Shown: positions 27,072-37,007, counted from the stretch's first letter. The stretch is 64,000 nucleotides of DNA from Methylophilus sp. 42 (GCF_000384155.1 NZ_KB913031.1:2660961-2724960); one strand, 5' to 3'. Numbers and translations: made by a program. The notes: generated by a model from the sequence alone, not told the origin.

Positions 27072-27665
27072 ATGGCAACCATCAATAAAGAAGTACGCGC
27101 AAACCGCAAACAGCAAATTCTGGAAACACTGGCAGGCATGCTGCAAACACCGCGCGGTGAAAAAATCACGACCGCCGCGCTGGCAGCCAAACTGGAGGTG
27201 TCAGAGGCCGCGTTATATCGCCACTTTGCCAACAAAGCCAAAATGTTTGAAGGCCTGATTGAGTTTATTGAAGGCGCGCTGTTTGGCGTGATGAATAAAA
27301 TCACCACCGACGAAACTGATGGCCTCAAGCAAGTGCAACTGATGTTGCAAACCATGCTCAAGTTTGCCGAGCGCAACCCGGGCATGTCACGCGTGCTAAT
27401 AGGCGATGCGCTGGTCAATGAAGACGACGCCTTGCAAGCCCGCATCAACCAGTTACTGGACCGCCTCGAAGCCAGCCTGAAGCAGTCACTGCGTATTGCT
27501 GAGGCACAAGGCAATAAAATCACCGATGCTGGCATCGCCGCCAACACCATGATCAGTTTTGTACTTGGCCGCTGGCATGCCTTTGCCAAAAGCGGCTTCA
27601 AGCGTAAACCCAGCGACAACCTTGAACAGCACGTCACACAACTGATTACCGGCTGTTTGCAATAA
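27072..27665 (+). CDS. slmA: Nucleoid occlusion factor SlmA (TetR family)
   Basis: DNA-bound FtsZ antagonist that stops septum formation over the chromosome. The 197-residue form aligns with E. coli SlmA from its first residues. The TetR HTH includes TTAALAAKLEVSEAALYRHFANKAKMFEGLIEFIE, nearly identical to the family signature. The start at 27072 was chosen by alignment; an upstream ATG at 27048 adds eight residues, and neither has a clear ribosome-binding site. Confidence 0.93.
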   Translation: MATINKEVRANRKQQILETLAGMLQTPRGEKITTAALAAKLEVSEAALYRHFANKAKMFEGLIEFIEGALFGVMNKITTDETDGLKQVQLMLQTMLKFAERNPGMSRVLIGDALVNEDDALQARINQLLDRLEASLKQSLRIAEAQGNKITDAGIAANTMISFVLGRWHAFAKSGFKRKPSDNLEQHVTQLITGCLQ

Positions 27666-27688
27666 GCAATAGTAAGAAAGCGTTATAG

Positions 27689-27913
27689 ATGGAAACCACT
27701 GTTTTTGGCATGAATGAAGCCCAGCTGACCGAGTTTGGCATGAGCTGGGGCCTTGCCGGCCTCATTCTGTTCATCGTTTTTATTGTCGGCAACCTGGCCT
27801 GGAAATCCAAAGCGGGTAAAACCGGGACATTCGCCTTGTTTCTCGCGCTCACATTAGGCATGGTGGGTTTCCTGGCCAAGCTGGTGATTCAGCACTACCT
27901 GAATATCCACTAG
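27689..27913 (+). CDS. DUF2788 small membrane protein
   Basis: A 74-residue protein of the DUF2788 family. The N-terminal FGMNEAQLTEFGMSWGLAGL leads into a first transmembrane helix (about 20-38), a basic loop WKSKAGKTGT, and a second helix (about 46-66). The function of the family is unknown. It lies 23 bp after slmA and is probably co-transcribed. Confidence 0.88.
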   Translation: METTVFGMNEAQLTEFGMSWGLAGLILFIVFIVGNLAWKSKAGKTGTFALFLALTLGMVGFLAKLVIQHYLNIH

Positions 27914-28057
27914 TCTCACTGCTAAACAGGTCGGCGCCTGCCATGCCGCGGCTCACCTGATTAACGCTTTATTACGTGAATGACGCCAATGGACTATTGC
28001 GGCGTTTGCCGCAGTCCGCTACTCTAAGCCATACATAGTGATAAATACTTGCGTGAT

Positions 28058-28981
28058 ATGGACAACTCCCCTCCCAACGACAGTGACATCTACAAAACGT
28101 TACTCGAATCGACCAAGGCCATCCCGTGGAAGATAGACTGGGCTAGCAAGCAATTCAGCTACATCGGCCCACAAATCGAACCATTGCTGGGCTGGGCACC
28201 ATCGAGCTGGCAATCAGTTGAAGACTGGGTTAACCGTATTCATGAAGAAGACCGTGAACGTGTGTTCAACTTTTGCGTCCAGCAATCGTTGCAAGGCCTG
28301 GATCACGAAGCGGATTACCGCGCACTGACAGCCACTGGTGATTTTGTCTGGATACGTGATGTCGTGCATGTCATACGGGCGCCTAGCGGTGAGCCCGAAG
28401 CGCTCATCGGCTTTATGTTTGATATCAGTGAACGTAAAAAGACCGAAGAGCAATTGCTGATCATGCAAAGAAAACTGGAAGAGCTTTCTTATAAAGACGG
28501 CTTGACCGGTGTCGCCAATCGCCGCATGTTTGATACGGTACTGGAACGTGAATGGCTGGAAGCCAGACAACACCAGCAGCCGTTGTCACTGATCATGATT
28601 GATATCGACTACTTCAAGCAGTTCAATGATTTTTACGGACATCTGCAAGGCGATGAAGTGCTCAAGCAGGTGGCGCAGGCGGGTGTGCGTGCCAAGGACT
28701 TTTTTGCCCGTTTTGGCGGTGAAGAGTTTGCGCTGATCCTGCCAGAGACCAATGACGTCTCGGCCAGCAAAATTGCCGAGCGTTGCCGTAACCTGGTGTT
28801 CAAAGAGCAAATCCCGCATGCAAAATCAGAAGTCAGCCAGATACTGACGATTAGTGTTGGTGCGGGCAGCATCACCCCCAGCCAAACCGATGACCTCAAA
28901 ACATTTGTTGAATCTGTAGATGCCCTGATGTATCAAGCCAAACGCAATGGCAGGAATCGGATTGAGGTAAAAAGCATTTGA
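28058..28981 (+). CDS. PAS-domain diguanylate cyclase
   Basis: A cytoplasmic 307-residue sensor enzyme that probably makes cyclic di-GMP. An N-terminal PAS/PAC domain (about 12-125, ending in GFMFDISERKKTEEQL) leads through a short coiled-coil linker to a GGDEF domain (about 145-305). The active-site motif is GGEEF (about 220-224), a catalytically competent variant, and an RxxD inhibitory site (RAKD) lies exactly five residues before it, so product inhibition is likely. The ATG at 28058 was preferred to TTG at 28049. The PAS ligand is unknown. Confidence 0.92.
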   Translation: MDNSPPNDSDIYKTLLESTKAIPWKIDWASKQFSYIGPQIEPLLGWAPSSWQSVEDWVNRIHEEDRERVFNFCVQQSLQGLDHEADYRALTATGDFVWIRDVVHVIRAPSGEPEALIGFMFDISERKKTEEQLLIMQRKLEELSYKDGLTGVANRRMFDTVLEREWLEARQHQQPLSLIMIDIDYFKQFNDFYGHLQGDEVLKQVAQAGVRAKDFFARFGGEEFALILPETNDVSASKIAERCRNLVFKEQIPHAKSEVSQILTISVGAGSITPSQTDDLKTFVESVDALMYQAKRNGRNRIEVKSI

Positions 28982-28997
28982 AGCAGGCCTGATGGCG

Positions 28998-30209
28998 CTA
29001 ATGCAGCGCGGCCTGAATGGCGTGTATACGCGCCTCGGCCACAGATTGCTTGATATGCACTGGGGAACTGCATTGTTTGGCGATGGCACCTGCATCTACA
29101 GTGAGTGCCGCTTGCAAGGCAATGGTCAGATGCGCGGCATCTTCCAGGGGGCACGCTTCCAGCCCCAAGCGCCCGCGGCTATCGCACTCACAAGCGAGCA
29201 AAAAATCCGCGAAACGTGGACGTTGGCGGAAGGCATCGAGCTCTTCCAGAAACTGCAATAAAGTACTGGATTTCATTTGCCGGGCGGCGTGCAATTTACC
29301 ATGATATTTGGCCACGACCAGTGCCAGATCCTTGCAATCATTCGGCACCCGCAGGCGGGCAACCACTTCGCGAATGAGGTCCACACTGCGCAACTCATGG
29401 CCGATATGGCGCGGCAATACCTCTACAGGTGTTGTGCCCTTGCCCAAATCATGGGTCAGTGCAGCAAACCTGACTGGCAAGCTGTAGCCTTGCTTGGCGG
29501 CATAATCAATCACCATCATGACGTGAATGCCGGTATCGATTTCCGGGTGATATGTAGCCGTTTGCGGCACTCCCCACAAGCGGTCAAGCTCAGGCAGGAT
29601 GATTTTCAACGCGCCGCAGTCACGCAACATATCAAACATACGGCTAGGCTGTTTTTCCATCAGACCTTTGGCGATTTCCTGCCACACACGCTCAGGCACT
29701 AGCGCGTCAACTTCACCGGCAGCCACCATCTCGCGCATCAGGGACAAGGTTTCCGGCGCGACAGTAAACTCGGTAAACCGCGCTAAAAAACGGGCGGCGC
29801 GCAGGATGCGCACCGGATCTTCACCAAAAGCATCGGTGACGTGTCGAAGGACTTTTTCCTGGATATCCAATTGGCCGCTAAAAGGGTCTATCAGGCTGCC
29901 ATCTTCAGCCTGTGCGATGGCATTGATCGTAAAATCGCGTCGCGCGAGATCCTCTTCCAACGTCACTTCAGGATCAGCATAGACGCTAAATCCCTTGTAG
30001 CCTTTGCCGGTTTTACGTTCGGTACGTGCAAGCGCGTACTCTTGTTGAGTCTTGGGATGTAAAAAAACAGGAAAGTCTTTGCCAACGGCGCGATAGCCTG
30101 CAGCCAGCATTTGTTCAGGGGTGGCACCGACGACCACATAATCACGGTCTTTCACCGGCAAGCCAAGCAGACTATCGCGGACCGCGCCGCCTACCTGGTA
30201 AATCTGCAT
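28998..30209 (-). CDS. cca: Multifunctional CCA-adding enzyme (tRNA nucleotidyltransferase)
   Basis: Adds or repairs the 3' CCA of tRNAs without a template. The 403-residue protein is a class II enzyme. The N-terminal nucleotidyltransferase head has YQVGGAVRDSLLG and the catalytic DRDYVVVG, then RRDFTINAIA and the RNA-binding core with DPVRILRAARFLARF. A C-terminal HD domain (FAALTHDLGKGTTP) adds phosphohydrolase activity, as in E. coli Cca. It ends convergently 16 nt from the GGDEF gene and follows the NDUFA9-like gene by 6 nt, so the two are probably co-transcribed. Confidence 0.96.
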   Translation of the reverse strand: MQIYQVGGAVRDSLLGLPVKDRDYVVVGATPEQMLAAGYRAVGKDFPVFLHPKTQQEYALARTERKTGKGYKGFSVYADPEVTLEEDLARRDFTINAIAQAEDGSLIDPFSGQLDIQEKVLRHVTDAFGEDPVRILRAARFLARFTEFTVAPETLSLMREMVAAGEVDALVPERVWQEIAKGLMEKQPSRMFDMLRDCGALKIILPELDRLWGVPQTATYHPEIDTGIHVMMVIDYAAKQGYSLPVRFAALTHDLGKGTTPVEVLPRHIGHELRSVDLIREVVARLRVPNDCKDLALVVAKYHGKLHAARQMKSSTLLQFLEELDAFRQRPRFADFLLACECDSRGRLGLEACPLEDAAHLTIALQAALTVDAGAIAKQCSSPVHIKQSVAEARIHAIQAALH

Positions 30210-30215
30210 GCCTGG

Positions 30216-31178
30216 TTAGCGCCTGGCGTTAATGACACGACCGGCAGCGGCACGAAACTGGTCATAAGCGCCGCGCGGATTGTTCTTCACCAGGTAACCC
30301 GAGATTACCGCAAACATATCCGTAGGCACCACACACAGCTCGTTCGCCATCGGTTGCTGGCAAACATTATCCACCTGCATCGATTTCACATTGTCGCGAG
30401 AAAGGAGTTTGATCGGTAGCAACTGCATAAAGCTGCCCTGCAACAAGGACATATTCAGACTCAGGCCAATAATCGGGCGCTGTACATTGATCGTCTTCAT
30501 CACCGCCTCCATGATTTGCTGCAAGGTCATGATAGCCGGGCCACCGAGCTCATAAGTTTTGCCATAAGTTGCGGGTTCATCCACAGCATTGACCATGGCA
30601 GCGGCGACATCCTCTACCCAAATTGGCTGAAACTTGGCTTGCGGCATGGCGAGCGCCAGCACCGGAATGGCCTGTATCAGTTTGGCGAATAAATTAATAA
30701 AGCGGTCGCGGGTCCCAAAAATAACCGATGGCCTGAAAATGGTGACATGCAGTTTTTTGCTGAATTCCAGCACGGCCTGATCACCAGCTGCTTTGCTGCG
30801 TAAATACTCACTCGGTGCATTCACAGAAGCTTGTAAGGCACTCATGTGCAACAAGCGTGGAATGCCTAACTCTTCGCATAATTGCGCAACACGGCGTGGA
30901 AACTGGTGATGCATTTTTTCAAAGCCGTTGTCGCTGGTCTGATGCAAAATACCGATCAGGTTAATCACCACATCACTGCCCTGCAATTGCGCCTTCAGCG
31001 CGGCCTGGTCGTGGATATCGCTTTCAACCACTTGCACATTGGGCAACAGGATCAGGTGCTTGGCCTGTTCACGACGGCGCGTCAGTACTTTGACCTGATA
31101 GCCCGCCTGGTCTAACCTGGCAACCACACTACTGCCTACAAAACCGCTACCACCTAATACAGTCACTGTCTTCATCAT
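30216..31178 (-). CDS. NDUFA9-like NAD(P)-binding epimerase-family protein
   Basis: A 320-residue atypical short-chain dehydrogenase. The N-terminal dinucleotide motif is TVLGGSGFVGSSVVARL. The usual YxxxK is replaced by YLRSKAAGD-type residues, as in the 'complex I NDUFA9 subunit family' group. Bacterial members have no proven function; ubiquinone-related or lipid-related roles are proposed for relatives. CAGGAA is 6 nt before the start. It lies just upstream of cca on the same strand, which is common in Betaproteobacteria. Confidence 0.87.
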   Translation of the reverse strand: MMKTVTVLGGSGFVGSSVVARLDQAGYQVKVLTRRREQAKHLILLPNVQVVESDIHDQAALKAQLQGSDVVINLIGILHQTSDNGFEKMHHQFPRRVAQLCEELGIPRLLHMSALQASVNAPSEYLRSKAAGDQAVLEFSKKLHVTIFRPSVIFGTRDRFINLFAKLIQAIPVLALAMPQAKFQPIWVEDVAAAMVNAVDEPATYGKTYELGGPAIMTLQQIMEAVMKTINVQRPIIGLSLNMSLLQGSFMQLLPIKLLSRDNVKSMQVDNVCQQPMANELCVVPTDMFAVISGYLVKNNPRGAYDQFRAAAGRVINARR

Positions 31179-31234
31179 GCTTATTCCTGATCCGTCTTGC
31201 GATTAGCCCTATTGTACCAAAATCCAGATGCAAG

Positions 31235-33214
31235 CTACTCCTGCTCCGAAATGCTGATAGTGGTGGTCACGTTTTCAACGTCACCCGTACTGCGGGCAGG
31301 GATGGTGCCCAAACGTTTTTTAAGTGTCAGCATGGGCAGGCCCAGCCGCGGGGCGTACATATGCGCATTGGCCAACACTTTTTTCACATAATTGCGTGTT
31401 TCACTAAACGGGATGGTTTCTGCATAAATGGCGCCTTCCAACGGGGCATTGGCCGCCCAGCGTCGGGCGCGGCTAGGGCCTGCATTATAGGCCGCCGTCG
31501 CCATCACTTCCTGGCCATTAAAGGTATCCAGTGTATAGCGCATGTAATAAGTCCCCAGGTTCACATTGGTATCAATGTCGTGCAGCATGCCATCGTTATA
31601 ACTGCTCCAGCCGAGTTTTTTAGCGATCCATTTGGCAGTAGCAGGCATCACCTGCATCAGGCCACCTGCGCCCACCGATGACTTGGCGTAGTGCATGAAA
31701 CGGCTTTCCTGGCGAATGATGCCATAGACCCAGGCTTCATCAATGGCGCGACTACGCGAGGCTTTTTGCAAATAATCGCGATAAGGCGTTGGATAGCGTA
31801 ACTCAAAATTATGCGTACGGCTGGTTTTATCAGCCGCCAGCACAGCGAGGTCATACCAGCCCTTTAACAAACCATATTGTGCGGCGACGATACGCGTAGG
31901 ATCATCCAGCGCTTCCAACAGATACATCCACTCCAGCCGCGCCTCATAGCGGGCCTCGACATCAAACAAAGCCTCCATGCGCTTCACCGCAGGCTGTTTG
32001 GAAAACTGGCGGACTTCTTCATCACTGGGCTGGTAAGTCGCCATCGGCTCACTAACCACCGGCCCCAAATCTTCCGCCGCCAGCCAGCCGTAAAAATGAC
32101 GTTCCTGGGAGAGCTTGGCCAGTATCTGGTTGGCGTCTGCCACCTGGCCTTTGGCGATCAAGGCGCGTGCTTTCCAATAACGCCATGTGGATTCCTCAGC
32201 CAACACGGCCGGCATGTCATTAATGACTTTGAGCACCGTGCCCCAGTCTTGCTGGCGCAAGGCAGTGCGCGCATACCACTCCCATTGCTCACTGCTTAAC
32301 AACGCGGCATTGACTTTGCCAAAGCCCTGCAATGCCTCTGGCTCATGCTTGCGCGCGGCTTCGAGTGCCATATAGGCCTGAGCCAGTTGCTTTTCATCGT
32401 TATCGAGCAAACCGCTGTATTTCTGGTAGCTGGTTTTCGCCACGCCAAGATCCGCCTTGGCCTGGCGATGAATCGCATACATGTACAGCGCACGCGCATA
32501 AGGTGAACGCTCTTGAATGCCGCCTTTTTTCAAGGCTTGGGCAGGATTCTGCGCCATGTCATCAATCTGTTTCAGCAACCCTGCATCGGTTTTGCTACTA
32601 CGTTTGACCAACACTTTGGCCAGGCTGGTTTTATTGCTAAACAAGGCATCGCGATACAAGGTCAGCAATAGCTTTTCATCCAGCACGCCCACTTGCTGCA
32701 AAGCTTCAAGCATGCCCTGGCAATCTGCAGGCAAATCTTTACCTGCCAGCAGCAGTTTTTTGCCATCTTCATAGGCATTGGGGTCATCCAGCGCAATGCC
32801 TGCCTGTACCTGGTAACACTGGTTACCCACATCATTGATGCTGTAATACATCGGCATTTGCGCACGCATCTCGATAAACTGGTCCCAGAACTGCACGCGG
32901 CCCAGCCGTTTGAGCCACAGTTCGCGTACGCGCTGCGACAACAAGGATTCATTGTTTTCCTGCAAAAATACCTGTACCTGGGTGTAAGACAACTGGTCCA
33001 TGGTCAGGATCATTTGCCAGTATTGCAGGTAGGGCAATAAGGGCGAACGACGCTGCCTGAGGGTTTCAGTAGCCTCGGCCAGTTGTGACAGGTTGCGCGT
33101 TTGATAGGCCTGCTTGGCCTGGAGATAGACATCGCCATCTCCAGCGAAGACTGACTTGGCCAAACCTAGCAAACAGGCGCCAAAAATAAGGAGGGAAGTG
33201 AGTCTAGTCTTCAT
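31235..33214 (-). CDS. slt: Soluble lytic murein transglycosylase
   Basis: Periplasmic enzyme that cleaves peptidoglycan glycan strands and leaves 1,6-anhydro-MurNAc ends. The 659-residue protein has a signal peptide (about 1-24, ending SVFA-GD), a long superhelical alpha-domain as in Slt70, and a C-terminal lysozyme-like domain with the catalytic Glu in IIRQESRFMHYAKSSVGA, then GLMQVMPATAKWIAKKLG and ATAAYNAGPSRARRW. It sits immediately beyond the dcw cluster on the same strand. Confidence 0.94.
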   Translation of the reverse strand: MKTRLTSLLIFGACLLGLAKSVFAGDGDVYLQAKQAYQTRNLSQLAEATETLRQRRSPLLPYLQYWQMILTMDQLSYTQVQVFLQENNESLLSQRVRELWLKRLGRVQFWDQFIEMRAQMPMYYSINDVGNQCYQVQAGIALDDPNAYEDGKKLLLAGKDLPADCQGMLEALQQVGVLDEKLLLTLYRDALFSNKTSLAKVLVKRSSKTDAGLLKQIDDMAQNPAQALKKGGIQERSPYARALYMYAIHRQAKADLGVAKTSYQKYSGLLDNDEKQLAQAYMALEAARKHEPEALQGFGKVNAALLSSEQWEWYARTALRQQDWGTVLKVINDMPAVLAEESTWRYWKARALIAKGQVADANQILAKLSQERHFYGWLAAEDLGPVVSEPMATYQPSDEEVRQFSKQPAVKRMEALFDVEARYEARLEWMYLLEALDDPTRIVAAQYGLLKGWYDLAVLAADKTSRTHNFELRYPTPYRDYLQKASRSRAIDEAWVYGIIRQESRFMHYAKSSVGAGGLMQVMPATAKWIAKKLGWSSYNDGMLHDIDTNVNLGTYYMRYTLDTFNGQEVMATAAYNAGPSRARRWAANAPLEGAIYAETIPFSETRNYVKKVLANAHMYAPRLGLPMLTLKKRLGTIPARSTGDVENVTTTISISEQE

Positions 33215-33247
33215 GTGTCAACGATCACGTACACGACGTGATGACAA

Positions 33248-33430
33248 TTAAATTCTGGCCAAGCGACTCAGAAAGAAAAACAGCAACAGTAGCAGCAATA
33301 GCACAAAGCCACTGCGCCAGACGGTTTTGAGCCAGCGCCAATAACGTGGCTGGCCAGTTTGCCATCCCAACAGTACCAGTACCAGCGTACTAATCACCAG
33401 CACCGTAAATAAAATACGTATCCACCACAT
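33248..33430 (-). CDS. Small membrane protein between lpxC and slt
   Basis: A 60-residue ORF starting 5 nt after the lpxC stop and ending before slt. It has two strongly hydrophobic stretches (about 4-24 and 40-58; the second contains LLLLLLLFFF) around a Trp/Arg-rich loop. It lacks a strong ribosome-binding site and would depend on translational coupling with lpxC. I do not recognise a family. Its fit in the gap on the coding strand favours a real gene, but low complexity leaves doubt. Confidence 0.5.
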   Translation of the reverse strand: MWWIRILFTVLVISTLVLVLLGWQTGQPRYWRWLKTVWRSGFVLLLLLLLFFFLSRLARI

Positions 33431-33435
33431 ATGAA

Positions 33436-34371
33436 TCAGGCAGGCAGCAAGGGGGCCGGACTAAAATAGTCGCGTTGTTTAAGAAAGCCAACCGGCGCCT
33501 GTGCATCATTGTCAAAGGTGCAATATTCCCAGGCGCTTTCATCTGCCAGCAAAGCGCGCAATAACTGGTTATTCAGCGCATGGCCGGATTTAAAGGCCGT
33601 AAACTGGCCAATAATCGGGTAGCCCAGAATATACAGATCGCCAATCGCATCCAGTACCTTGTGTTTGGCGAACTCGTCGTCATAGCGCAAACCACCGCCA
33701 TTGAGGACTTTATATTCATCCAGCACAATCGCATTGTCCAGGCTGCCACCTTTCGCTAAACCATTCGCGCGCAGGTATTCCACCTCGTGCATAAAACCAA
33801 ACGTGCGGGCACGGCTGATTTCGTCGACATAACTCTGGCTATCGTAATCAATGGTCACGGTTTTGCCTGAGAATTCGAACACGGGGTGTGCAAAATCAAT
33901 GGTAAATTCGGCTTTAAAGCCATGGTGCGGCGTAAATTTTGCCCATTTATCGCCATCGGTCACTTCAACCGGCTTGAGGATGCGCACAAATTTCTTCGGC
34001 ACTTCCAGTTCTTGCAGACCCGCAGTCTGCAGCAAATAGATAAACGGCCCTGAACTGCCATCCATGATGGGCACTTCAGCGGCCGTCAGTTCTATCAGCA
34101 CATTATCTACCCCCAAACCGGCGAGGGCAGACATCAAATGCTCCACGGTCGCAACGCGCGCACCTGAAAACTCTAGGGCGGAGCTCAGGCGAGTGTCATT
34201 CACTGCCGTCGGGGCGACCCGCATGGCAGGCGTATCGGGCAAATCGACACGCTGGAACACCACTCCGTGATCAGCGGGCGCAGGTTTGAGCGTCAGCGTG
34301 ACTTTCTCACCGCTGTGCAGCCCAACGCCAGTGGCGCTGATCGATTGTTTAAGCGTGCGTTGCTTTAACAT
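33436..34371 (-). CDS. lpxC: UDP-3-O-acyl-N-acetylglucosamine deacetylase
   Basis: Zinc deacetylase for the first committed step of lipid A synthesis. The 311-residue protein shows the two-domain LpxC fold, with the N-terminal signature [22 protein letters not shown] and [16 protein letters not shown] (zinc His). The catalytic Glu/metal region is in MDGSSGPF, and the second zinc pair is in [15 protein letters not shown] and the later [15 protein letters not shown]. It is the last gene of the dcw cluster and lies about 110 bp after ftsZ. Confidence 0.97.
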   Translation of the reverse strand: MLKQRTLKQSISATGVGLHSGEKVTLTLKPAPADHGVVFQRVDLPDTPAMRVAPTAVNDTRLSSALEFSGARVATVEHLMSALAGLGVDNVLIELTAAEVPIMDGSSGPFIYLLQTAGLQELEVPKKFVRILKPVEVTDGDKWAKFTPHHGFKAEFTIDFAHPVFEFSGKTVTIDYDSQSYVDEISRARTFGFMHEVEYLRANGLAKGGSLDNAIVLDEYKVLNGGGLRYDDEFAKHKVLDAIGDLYILGYPIIGQFTAFKSGHALNNQLLRALLADESAWEYCTFDNDAQAPVGFLKQRDYFSPAPLLPA

Positions 34372-34485
34372 GGTTTTCTCTGTGTTAATGAATCACTATT
34401 ATTATAAGCCAATCCGTCACCAGCCATTTAATCACATGGCGAGATTGCACCAGCCTTTGCTGGTCAGGCAATCCAACCTTAACGA

Positions 34486-35649
34486 TTAATCAGCCTGTTT
34501 ACGCAAAAACGCTGGAATATCATATTCTTCAATCCCGGAGTTTTTCATGGCTTCAACCTGTGCACGACGGCTGTTGCTGGTAAATACCGCTGGCTCATCT
34601 TCTTCCACCACCGTGTTGAAGATCGGCTGGTTGGTCGTACCATCACGCAGCGTGGTCATGACTTTGAGCTCAGGTTTGGCCTGACGTTTGCCCAGTGAAC
34701 CATTCAAACCGGTGGCCACCATGGTCACGCGCAGGTTGTCACCCATGCTTTCGTCCATCACATTACCCACGATCACGGTCGCATCTTCAGCAGTGAACTC
34801 TTTGATGGTATTCATCACATCATAGTATTCACGCATTTTGAAGCTGCCACTGGCGCTGATGTTGACCAATACACCACGGGCGTTTGCCAGATTCACGTCT
34901 TCCAGCAATGGGCTGGCGACCGCTTGTTCGGCGGCGATACGCGCACGGTTAGGGCCGCTGGCTTCAGCAGAACCCATCATTGCCATGCCCATTTCAGACA
35001 TCACGGTGCGTACGTCAGCAAAGTCAACGTTCACCATGCCTGGGCAATTGATAATTTCAGCAATGCCAGAGACGGCGTTATGCAACACGTCGTTGGCAGC
35101 ACGATAGGCTTCTACCACAGTCACGTCTTCACCCAATACATCCATCAACTTTTCGTTAGGGATAACGATAAGAGAGTCGACATACTGTGAAAGTTCTTCC
35201 AGGCCTTCTTGTGCCACTTTGGCGCGCTTGCCTTCAAATGCGAAAGGCTTGGTCACCACGGCCACAGTCAGGATACCCATTTCACGGGCGACTTCGGCAA
35301 TAATTGGTGCCGCACCGGTACCAGTACCGCCACCCATACCTGCAGTAATAAACAGCATGTCAGCACCATCAATGGTTTCTGCAATGCTGTCACGGTCTTC
35401 CAATGCAGCTTCGCGGCCGATTTCCGGTTTGGCGCCAGCGCCCAGACCTTTGGTGATATCAGAACCAATTTGCAGCACGACTTTGGCATGGCTCTTCTTC
35501 AGTGCCTGCATGTCGGTGTTGGCGCAAATAAACTCAACGCCAGTCACGCTCTTGGTCATCATGTGCTCAACGGCGTTACCACCGCAACCACCGACACCAA
35601 TTACCTTGATCACGGCGCCGTCATTCTCTTTGTCAAAAATCTCAATCAT
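34486..35649 (-). CDS. ftsZ: Cell division protein FtsZ
   Basis: Tubulin-like GTPase that polymerises into the Z-ring. The 387-residue protein has the GTP-binding tubulin signature GGGTGTGAAP (about 106-115), the T7 catalytic loop around NVDFADVRTVM (about 208), a variable linker, and the C-terminal conserved peptide EEYDIPAFLRKQ that binds FtsA, ZipA and SlmA. AGGGTTAG precedes the start. An 82-bp gap after ftsA may hold an internal promoter. Confidence 0.98.
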   Translation of the reverse strand: MIEIFDKENDGAVIKVIGVGGCGGNAVEHMMTKSVTGVEFICANTDMQALKKSHAKVVLQIGSDITKGLGAGAKPEIGREAALEDRDSIAETIDGADMLFITAGMGGGTGTGAAPIIAEVAREMGILTVAVVTKPFAFEGKRAKVAQEGLEELSQYVDSLIVIPNEKLMDVLGEDVTVVEAYRAANDVLHNAVSGIAEIINCPGMVNVDFADVRTVMSEMGMAMMGSAEASGPNRARIAAEQAVASPLLEDVNLANARGVLVNISASGSFKMREYYDVMNTIKEFTAEDATVIVGNVMDESMGDNLRVTMVATGLNGSLGKRQAKPELKVMTTLRDGTTNQPIFNTVVEEDEPAVFTSNSRRAQVEAMKNSGIEEYDIPAFLRKQAD

Positions 35650-35732
35650 ACTAACCCTCCATTGCCTATTATTTGAGTGATTGGTTTGCCCCGCACACTC
35701 GCCCTAAAACAGTTTAAAAAAACAACAAAACC

Positions 35733-36971
35733 CTAAAAATTACCGGTAAACCAACTCTTCATCCGCTCCAGCAATCTGCCAACTGAGCCAGATTGCAAAT
35801 TACCCACCATTTGTTTTTCTACCTGCTGCTTGGCCATCAGCAACAAGCCTATGCCGGTGGCATAACGTGGATTGCCCACCACTTCGGACAATCCTTCCAC
35901 GCCCCTGGGCACGCCCAGGCGTACCGGGGTATGGAAAATTTCTTCACCCAACTCAACCATGCCACGCATTTGTGCCGCGCCGCCGGTAATGACGATGCCG
36001 GAGGCGATCATGGATTCCATGCCGCTGCGGCGCAGCTCTTGCTGCACAAACTCATAAATCTCCTCCACGCGGTCTTCAATCACCTCGGTCAAGGCCTGGC
36101 AAGACAACTGGCGTGGCTCACGGCCGTCCACCGCCGGCACCTCCACCACTTCACGCGGGTCAGCCAGCTGGCGCAAGGCACAGCCATGCTTGACCTTGAT
36201 TTCTTCTGCTGACTGCGTCGGCGTACGCAAGGCCACCGCGATGTCATTAGTAATCTGGTCACCGGCAATCGGGATCACCGCCGTATGACGAATGGCACCA
36301 TTCTTGAACACAGCCAAATCAGTCGTACCGCCACCAATATCCACCAGGCACACGCCCAGTTCTTTTTCATCATCAGTGAGCACAGACTCACTCGACGCTA
36401 ACGGTTGCAAAATGAGGTCACTTACTTCGAGCCCACAGCGCTTGATGCACTTGACGATATTCTGTGCCGCTGCAATGGCGCCAGTGACAATATGCACACG
36501 CACTTCGAGGCGGATGCCGCTCATACCCAAGGGTTCGCGCACATCTTCCTGGCCATCGATAATGAATTCCTGGGTCAGGATATGCAGAATCTGCTGGTCA
36601 GCAGGCAGGGCAATCGCGCGGGCGGTTTCCACCACACGGTCGATATCCATCTGCGACACTTCGCTCTCTTTAATCTTCACCATGCCATGTGAATTCAGGC
36701 TCTTGATATGGCTGCCAGCAATGCCTGAGTACACGGTATTAATTTTGCAATCCGCCATCAGTTCGACTTCTTCAATCGCACGCTGAATCGCCTGCATGGT
36801 GGAGTCAATATTCACCACCACGCCTTTTTTCAAGCCACGGGAAGCATGTTGCCCGACACCAATCACCTTCAATGTGCCTTCCGGCAAAATCTCGGCCGCA
36901 ATCGCAACAATCTTCGAGGTGCCGATATCCAGCCCCACGATTAAATTTTTATCTTCTCTGACTCTACTCAT
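35733..36971 (-). CDS. ftsA: Cell division protein FtsA
   Basis: Actin-like ATPase that anchors FtsZ filaments to the membrane. The 412-residue protein begins with the phosphate-1 motif GLDIGTSKIVAIAAEI. The 1C subdomain and the later CLVDIGGGTTDLAVF and IASGIVITGGAAQMRG nucleotide loops are present. The C-terminal amphipathic helix (VGRLLERMKSWFTGNF) serves as the membrane-targeting sequence. It lies between ftsQ and ftsZ. Confidence 0.97.
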   Translation of the reverse strand: MSRVREDKNLIVGLDIGTSKIVAIAAEILPEGTLKVIGVGQHASRGLKKGVVVNIDSTMQAIQRAIEEVELMADCKINTVYSGIAGSHIKSLNSHGMVKIKESEVSQMDIDRVVETARAIALPADQQILHILTQEFIIDGQEDVREPLGMSGIRLEVRVHIVTGAIAAAQNIVKCIKRCGLEVSDLILQPLASSESVLTDDEKELGVCLVDIGGGTTDLAVFKNGAIRHTAVIPIAGDQITNDIAVALRTPTQSAEEIKVKHGCALRQLADPREVVEVPAVDGREPRQLSCQALTEVIEDRVEEIYEFVQQELRRSGMESMIASGIVITGGAAQMRGMVELGEEIFHTPVRLGVPRGVEGLSEVVGNPRYATGIGLLLMAKQQVEKQMVGNLQSGSVGRLLERMKSWFTGNF

Positions 36972-37007
36972 GTCTTTTCCTTGAACTTCTTTCTGGCAGT
37001 CTTATTC

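Noticed and set aside
27991-28016. A GC-rich hairpin before the PAS-GGDEF gene
   Set aside because: It has a bulge and no T-run, so it is neither a clear terminator nor a known riboswitch; no function assigned.
34449-34464. An ACCAGC/GCTGGT hairpin downstream of ftsZ
   Set aside because: No T-run follows on the coding strand, and lpxC continues the cluster; not called as a terminator.
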